A stretch of DNA of 64,000 nt from the NCBI GenBank assembly GCA_963811365.1, contig CAWEQW010000012.1, positions 1 to 64,000 on the forward strand. The letters run 5' to 3'. This document shows positions 60,435-64,000 of the stretch, piece after piece. The DNA is from CAWEQW01 sp963811365. GTDB taxonomy: Bacteria; Actinomycetota; Actinomycetes; Propionibacteriales; Nocardioidaceae. A program made the position numbers and the translations under genes. The stretch's first letter is position 1; each line of letters opens with the position of its first letter. A model generated the notes under the pieces. It made no database searches, had not been told where the DNA came from, and saw only the letters and a program-made list of their open reading frames with translations.

Positions 60435-62359
60435 CTACCGGGGCAGTCGCTCCCGCCACGAGCGGCTGCCCACGAGCCGGTCGCCCTCGCGCGCCTCGGC
60501 GCTGACCGCGACGTGGTAGCCGTCCGCCGTGACCGCGACCTCGAGCGAGGCGTGCGTGCTCACCTCGACCTCCGGCCAGCGCAGCGTGAAGGTGCAGTCC
60601 GCCGTCGCGACCTGGCCGAAGGTACGGCGGTCCACGGTGACCTCGCCGGCGTACGCCTCGCTCGCGTGTCCGTCGTACGGCACCGGATAGTCCGCGCCGT
60701 GGCGCACCGCGCACGTCGTGGTCGCCCGCAGCACGTCGCGGCTGACCGTCCAGTCCACGTCGCCGGGATCCTCGCTCGACGTCCGCGCGCCCGGCGCGAA
60801 GGTCGGCGGCTCGAGGTCGCTGCCCGCGTGCAGGGGCAGCAGGAGCGACCCTGCGTGCACGGTCAGCGTGACCGGTGCGGGCGGGGCGACCGTGTTCGGC
60901 CAGTCGGCCCCGGCCACCGATAGCCGCAGCCGCTGCCCGGGGGCGAAGGCGTAGGCGCAGGCGTCGAGGTCGAGCTCGACGACGTACCTGCGGCCGGGGA
61001 CGAGGTCGGAGGCCGGCCCGTGCACCCCGTCGCGGAACCTCAGGTCGAGACTGCCGCGCGCGACGAGCGCCGACGTGCCGTCGGCGAAGACGTCGCACAG
61101 CTTGACCGACAGCATCGCCTGCGGGGCGTCGGCGGACAGCGTCAGCCGGACGCGCGGCTGGCCCACGACCCGGCCTCGTCACCGTCCCACTCCCAGCCGA
61201 GCGAGCGCGCGTCGTCGTCGCGCTGGTCGTCGGACAGGCCCCACGGCAGGTGCCCGGCGCAGTCGATCCACGCCGCCGTGCCGACGTCCGGCTCCACCGC
61301 CAGCACGCGCGGCCCGTCGAGCGGGCGCTCGTCCCAGGCGGTCGCCGGGCTCGGCCAGCGGTCGCGGAGCCATCGTCCCGCGTGCTCCTCGAGAACCGGT
61401 GCGGGCCGCGTCGAGCCGCGCACGAACACGTCGACGACGTCGGCCGGCGCCGCCTCCTCGCGGCCGCGCAGCCAGCGGTCCCACCACGCCGCCATCTCCA
61501 CGTCGAGGTCGATGCGCGGTCCGGGCATCGCAGTGGCCGGGTCGGCGTGCGCCCACGGGCCGGCGAGCAGCCGGTGCGGCACCCCGGCTTCCCGGAGCGC
61601 CTCGACGGTCCGGAACGAGTTGTTGCGGTAGCCGTCGGCCCAGCCGGCCACGACCATCACCGCGCAGTCGATGCGGTCGTAGCCCGTGCGCCCGGGGCCG
61701 GTGCGCACCGAGCCGTGCCGCCAGTAGGGGCCGTCGCGGTTCTCCCGCAGCCAGGTCAGCAGCCAGGGCTCGGTCGTCTCGATGCGCCGGCGCCACTCGT
61801 CGCGCCAGCCGTCTCCCCACACGGCAGGGACGGGCGGCAGCATGCACATCGGCGTCATGTAGTGGCAGTAGTCGACGAGGTCGACGAGGCGCAGCGCGCC
61901 GCCGCGCCAGTGCACGTCGTCGGTCCAGCGGTCGTCGGTGGCGTAGATCGCACAGACCGCCTTCAGCGCCGGTGGCCGCTCGCAGGCGATCTGCAGGGAG
62001 TTGAAGCCGGAGTACGACGTGCCCCACATGCCGACGTTGCCGTCGCACCACGGCTGCCGGGCGAGCCACGCGATCACCTCGACGAGGTCGCGCTGCTCGG
62101 CCTCGGGGTACTCGTCGGTGGCGTTGCCGCCGGAGGAGCCCGTGCCACGTACGTCGAGCCGGCAGACCGCGTACCCGAACTCGTCACGCATCCGCAGGTA
62201 GCCGCCGGCGTACGACGAGGTCAGGTCGTCCTTGCGGTACGGCAGGGCCTCGAGCAGGCACGGCTGCGGCCCCGCCGCGGGGTCCGGGAGGTACAGCGTC
62301 GCGGCGAGGGCGACCCCGTCCGGGGCGGGGATCCGGACGTCGCGCTCAGTGCCCGGCAC
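60435..62359 (-). CDS. CocE/NonD-family (S15-like) hydrolase, one frameshift
   Basis: This is an alpha/beta hydrolase of the CocE/X-Pro dipeptidyl-peptidase family, about 640 residues. Sequence: RDVRIPAPDGVALAATLYLP, GYAVCRLDVRGTGSSGGNAT, nucleophile elbow NVGMWGTSYSGFNSLQIACE, Asp in CAVMVVAGWADGYRNNSF, and His in HRLLAGPWAHADPATAMPGP. A jelly-roll C-terminal domain follows after a one-base shift near 61165 (VRLTLSADAPQAMLSVKLCD, VELDLDACAYAFAPGQRLRL). GTG 62359 overlaps the end of the P1 peptidase gene, so the two are one operon. Substrates are acyl esters or N-terminal peptide amides; which one cannot be told. Confidence 0.87.
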
Positions 62360-63422
62360 GGTGCAGCACCTCCCGCACGCGGTCGGGGTCGAGCCCCTCG
62401 CTGGTGTTGCCGTCGCGGCCCACCTCGGTCGCCGCGCCGAGCATCGAGTTGAGCACCGACTCCTCGGCGGCCTCGACCACCGCGGCGAACAACGGGTCCA
62501 GGGCCCGGCCGGCGAGGCTGGCCGAGCGGTCCGGCCGGCCGTCCCGGTCCAGGCGCACCCCGGTCGCCGCGGCCAGGAAGATCTCGCCGCTGCCGTGGTG
62601 CGCGACCGACCCGGCGCGGGCCAGCCCGAGCCCGACCCGCCGGGCCAGCCGGGCACAGTCCGCCCCGTCGACGGGCGCGTCGGTGACGACCACGCCGATG
62701 CACGATCCGGCCGGTCGACGGTCGGCGCCCGGGTCCGGCTCCCAGGAACGGCCGACGGCGACCCCGTCGACGGTCAGCCGCTCCCGGTCCCCGAAGTTCG
62801 TCATCAGGAGCACCGCGACGGTGTGCCCGCCCGCGGTCACCCGCGAGGCGGTGCCGATCCCGCCCTTGAAGCCCAGGCAGCACATCCCGGTGCCGGAGCC
62901 GACCGCCCCCTCGGCGGGAGGGCCGGCTGCGCCGCGGGACTGCAGCGCGGCGGTCCACGCCCGGCGGACGTCGTCGGCCTCCACCTGCATCCGGCGACAG
63001 TCGTTGAGGAACGAGTCGTCGCACTCCGCGACGACCGGGATGACGACGTCGTCGGCGACCTCCGGATGCTGCTCGAGGGCGATCGTGCAGGCCGCGTCGT
63101 ACACCCGGCCCACCTGCATCGTGGAGGTGAGGTACACCGGCGTCTCGAGCGAGCCCCACTCACCGGCGGTCAGGAAGCCGGTGCACTCGCCGGCGCCGTT
63201 CAGCACCGCACCGCCGGCCGGCACCGGACGGTGGTAGGCGTCCTCGGCGACCACCAGCACGGTCACGCCGGTGCGGGCCGTGCCGCGGCCCTCCGGCGGG
63301 TCCGGCTCGTCGCGGCGGACGGTGGCGTGGCCGAGACCGACACCGGCCACGTCGAGGACCGAGTTCGTGGGACCCGTGGGGAGCACCCCGACGGTGACTC
63401 CGGTCTGGCGAGCGCGCGGCAT
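62346..63422 (-). CDS. P1-family (S58, DmpA-like) aminopeptidase
   Basis: This 358-residue N-terminal-nucleophile peptidase of the DmpA/BapA family releases D-, L- or beta-amino acids from short peptides after self-cleavage. Motifs: GPTNSVLDVAGVGLGHATVR, the conserved AVLNGAGECTGF and VYLTSTMQVGRVYDAA, GAVGSGTGMCCLGFKGGIGT, AVLLMTNFGDRERLTVDGV and a C-terminal ESVLNSMLGAATEVGRDGNT. The length agrees with the family. It is the first gene of a two-gene minus-strand operon with the CocE-like hydrolase, divergent from the HDAC-like gene. Confidence 0.9.
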   Translation of the reverse strand: MPRARQTGVTVGVLPTGPTNSVLDVAGVGLGHATVRRDEPDPPEGRGTARTGVTVLVVAEDAYHRPVPAGGAVLNGAGECTGFLTAGEWGSLETPVYLTSTMQVGRVYDAACTIALEQHPEVADDVVIPVVAECDDSFLNDCRRMQVEADDVRRAWTAALQSRGAAGPPAEGAVGSGTGMCCLGFKGGIGTASRVTAGGHTVAVLLMTNFGDRERLTVDGVAVGRSWEPDPGADRRPAGSCIGVVVTDAPVDGADCARLARRVGLGLARAGSVAHHGSGEIFLAAATGVRLDRDGRPDRSASLAGRALDPLFAAVVEAAEESVLNSMLGAATEVGRDGNTSEGLDPDRVREVLHRAGH

Positions 63423-63466
63423 GTCGTCATCCTGCCGGACGGCGACGGAGATGCCATGCTGTTGCG

Positions 63467-64000
63467 GTGAGACCCGTTCCGGTGGTGTGGTCAGGCGAGA
63501 CCCGACGCCACGACCCCCGTCACGAGGTCTGGGTCGGGGTGGCGACGCCGGCCACCGAGGTCGCCGCCCGGGTCGACCTCCTCCTGGGCGCGCTCACCGA
63601 CGCCGGCCACCGGGCCGAGCAGGCCACCGGTCACGACGACGACGTGCTGCTGCGGATCCACGACGAGGGCATGGTGACCTTCCTGCGCACCGCCGCCGAG
63701 CGCTGGCAGCAGGGCGGCTACGCCGAGATCGCCGGCCAGGACCGCGTGGTGCCGTACTTCTTCCCGACCCCCGCGCTCACCGACGGCGTCCCGACCCGTC
63801 GACCGGTGGCGGTGCACGCCGAGGCCGGCAGGTGGTGCTACGACACGATGACGCTCGTCGGCCCGGGCACCTGGGAGTCCGCCCGGGCAGCCGTGGACTG
63901 CGCCCTCCGCGCGGTCGACCTCGTGGTCGCCGGCGAGCCGGTCGCGTACGCGCTGTGCCGGCCGCCGGGCCACCACGCCACCCGGACCGGGTTCGGTGGC
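63467..64000 (+). CDS. Histone deacetylase/acetylpolyamine amidohydrolase-family protein, 3'-truncated by window
   Basis: The first 178 codons of a class II HDAC/acetylpolyamine amidohydrolase-type enzyme are present: VVWSGETRRHDPRHEVWVGV, DDVLLRIHDEGMVTFLRTAA, DRVVPYFFPTPALTDG, LVGPGTWESARAAVDCALRA and YALCRPPGHHATRTGFGG. The PPGHHA histidine pair is the catalytic motif; the zinc ligands would follow beyond the window. Bacterial members deacetylate acyl-polyamines or similar amides. GTG 63467 is the first start consistent with the family, 44 bases from the divergent P1 peptidase start. Confidence 0.88.
   Translation, partial: MRPVPVVWSGETRRHDPRHEVWVGVATPATEVAARVDLLLGALTDAGHRAEQATGHDDDVLLRIHDEGMVTFLRTAAERWQQGGYAEIAGQDRVVPYFFPTPALTDGVPTRRPVAVHAEAGRWCYDTMTLVGPGTWESARAAVDCALRAVDLVVAGEPVAYALCRPPGHHATRTGFGG

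Overview
The window comes from a high-GC actinobacterium, most likely a member of the Nocardioidaceae. The evidence is GC-rich third codon positions, 4-base ATGA/GTGA gene overlaps, a resuscitation-promoting-factor gene behind a c-di-AMP riboswitch, a TCGAAC-N4-GTTCGA LexA box, and actinobacterial families such as DUF4192, NERD, SARP/BTAD regulators and an actinobacterial AcnA. No rRNA, tRNA, CRISPR array or intact insertion sequence was seen. Several stretches (1-6.4 kb, 32.5-32.9 kb, 35.5-37.4 kb, 42-45 kb, 50.4-55.6 kb, 57.2-58.9 kb, 61.2 kb) carry many single-base shifts inside otherwise well-conserved genes. Most look like one-base insertions, so many broken genes here may be consensus errors rather than pseudogenes.

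Region 1 (1-9.9 kb) is a defence island. It holds the 3' part of a type I restriction subunit (HsdR), followed with 4-base overlaps by what looks like a complete ABC-three-component (ABC-3C) conflict system: a DUF4297-like nuclease, a middle component and an SMC-like ABC ATPase. A NERD nuclease-related protein, a DUF4192 protein on the other strand and an HTH/AbiEii-like nucleotidyltransferase pair follow. The GC content is lower here than elsewhere.

Region 2 (9.9-16.8 kb) has two convergent regulatory units. On the + strand, a TPR-LuxR regulator precedes two SAM methyltransferases. On the - strand, a flavin monooxygenase overlaps a second TPR-LuxR regulator.

Region 3 (17.4-35.5 kb) is a Tc-type toxin complex: a fused TcB-TcC protein of 2590 residues with an apparently novel C-terminal cargo, a TcA protein of about 3222 residues with N-terminal peptidoglycan-binding-like repeats, and a small nucleotidyltransferase overlapping the TcA stop codon. 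A hairpin terminator lies downstream. This is the strongest candidate for an undescribed system.

Region 4 (35.5-37.5 kb) is a gene graveyard with LysR, MFS and secreted-protein remnants, a lipoprotein and a palindromic repeat. Region 5 (37.5-48.6 kb) is largely housekeeping: aconitase behind a palindromic operator, two thiamine-related genes, a hemerythrin protein, a broken SARP-type regulator, an SDR oxidoreductase, a small SOS-box gene and an M20 peptidase, then a truncated SMP-30 gene and a second copy of the repeat.

Region 6 (48.6-64 kb) looks like an uptake and catabolism island: an oligopeptidase-B-like protease, a five-gene peptide/opine ABC transporter, a Rieske oxygenase, a sarcosine-oxidase-like flavoenzyme, a TetR regulator, an Rpf gene, a CocE-type hydrolase, a P1/S58 peptidase and the start of an HDAC-like amidohydrolase. 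Two copies of one palindrome (ACTGACT-N4-AGTCAG) near the transporter and the Rieske gene suggest shared TetR control.
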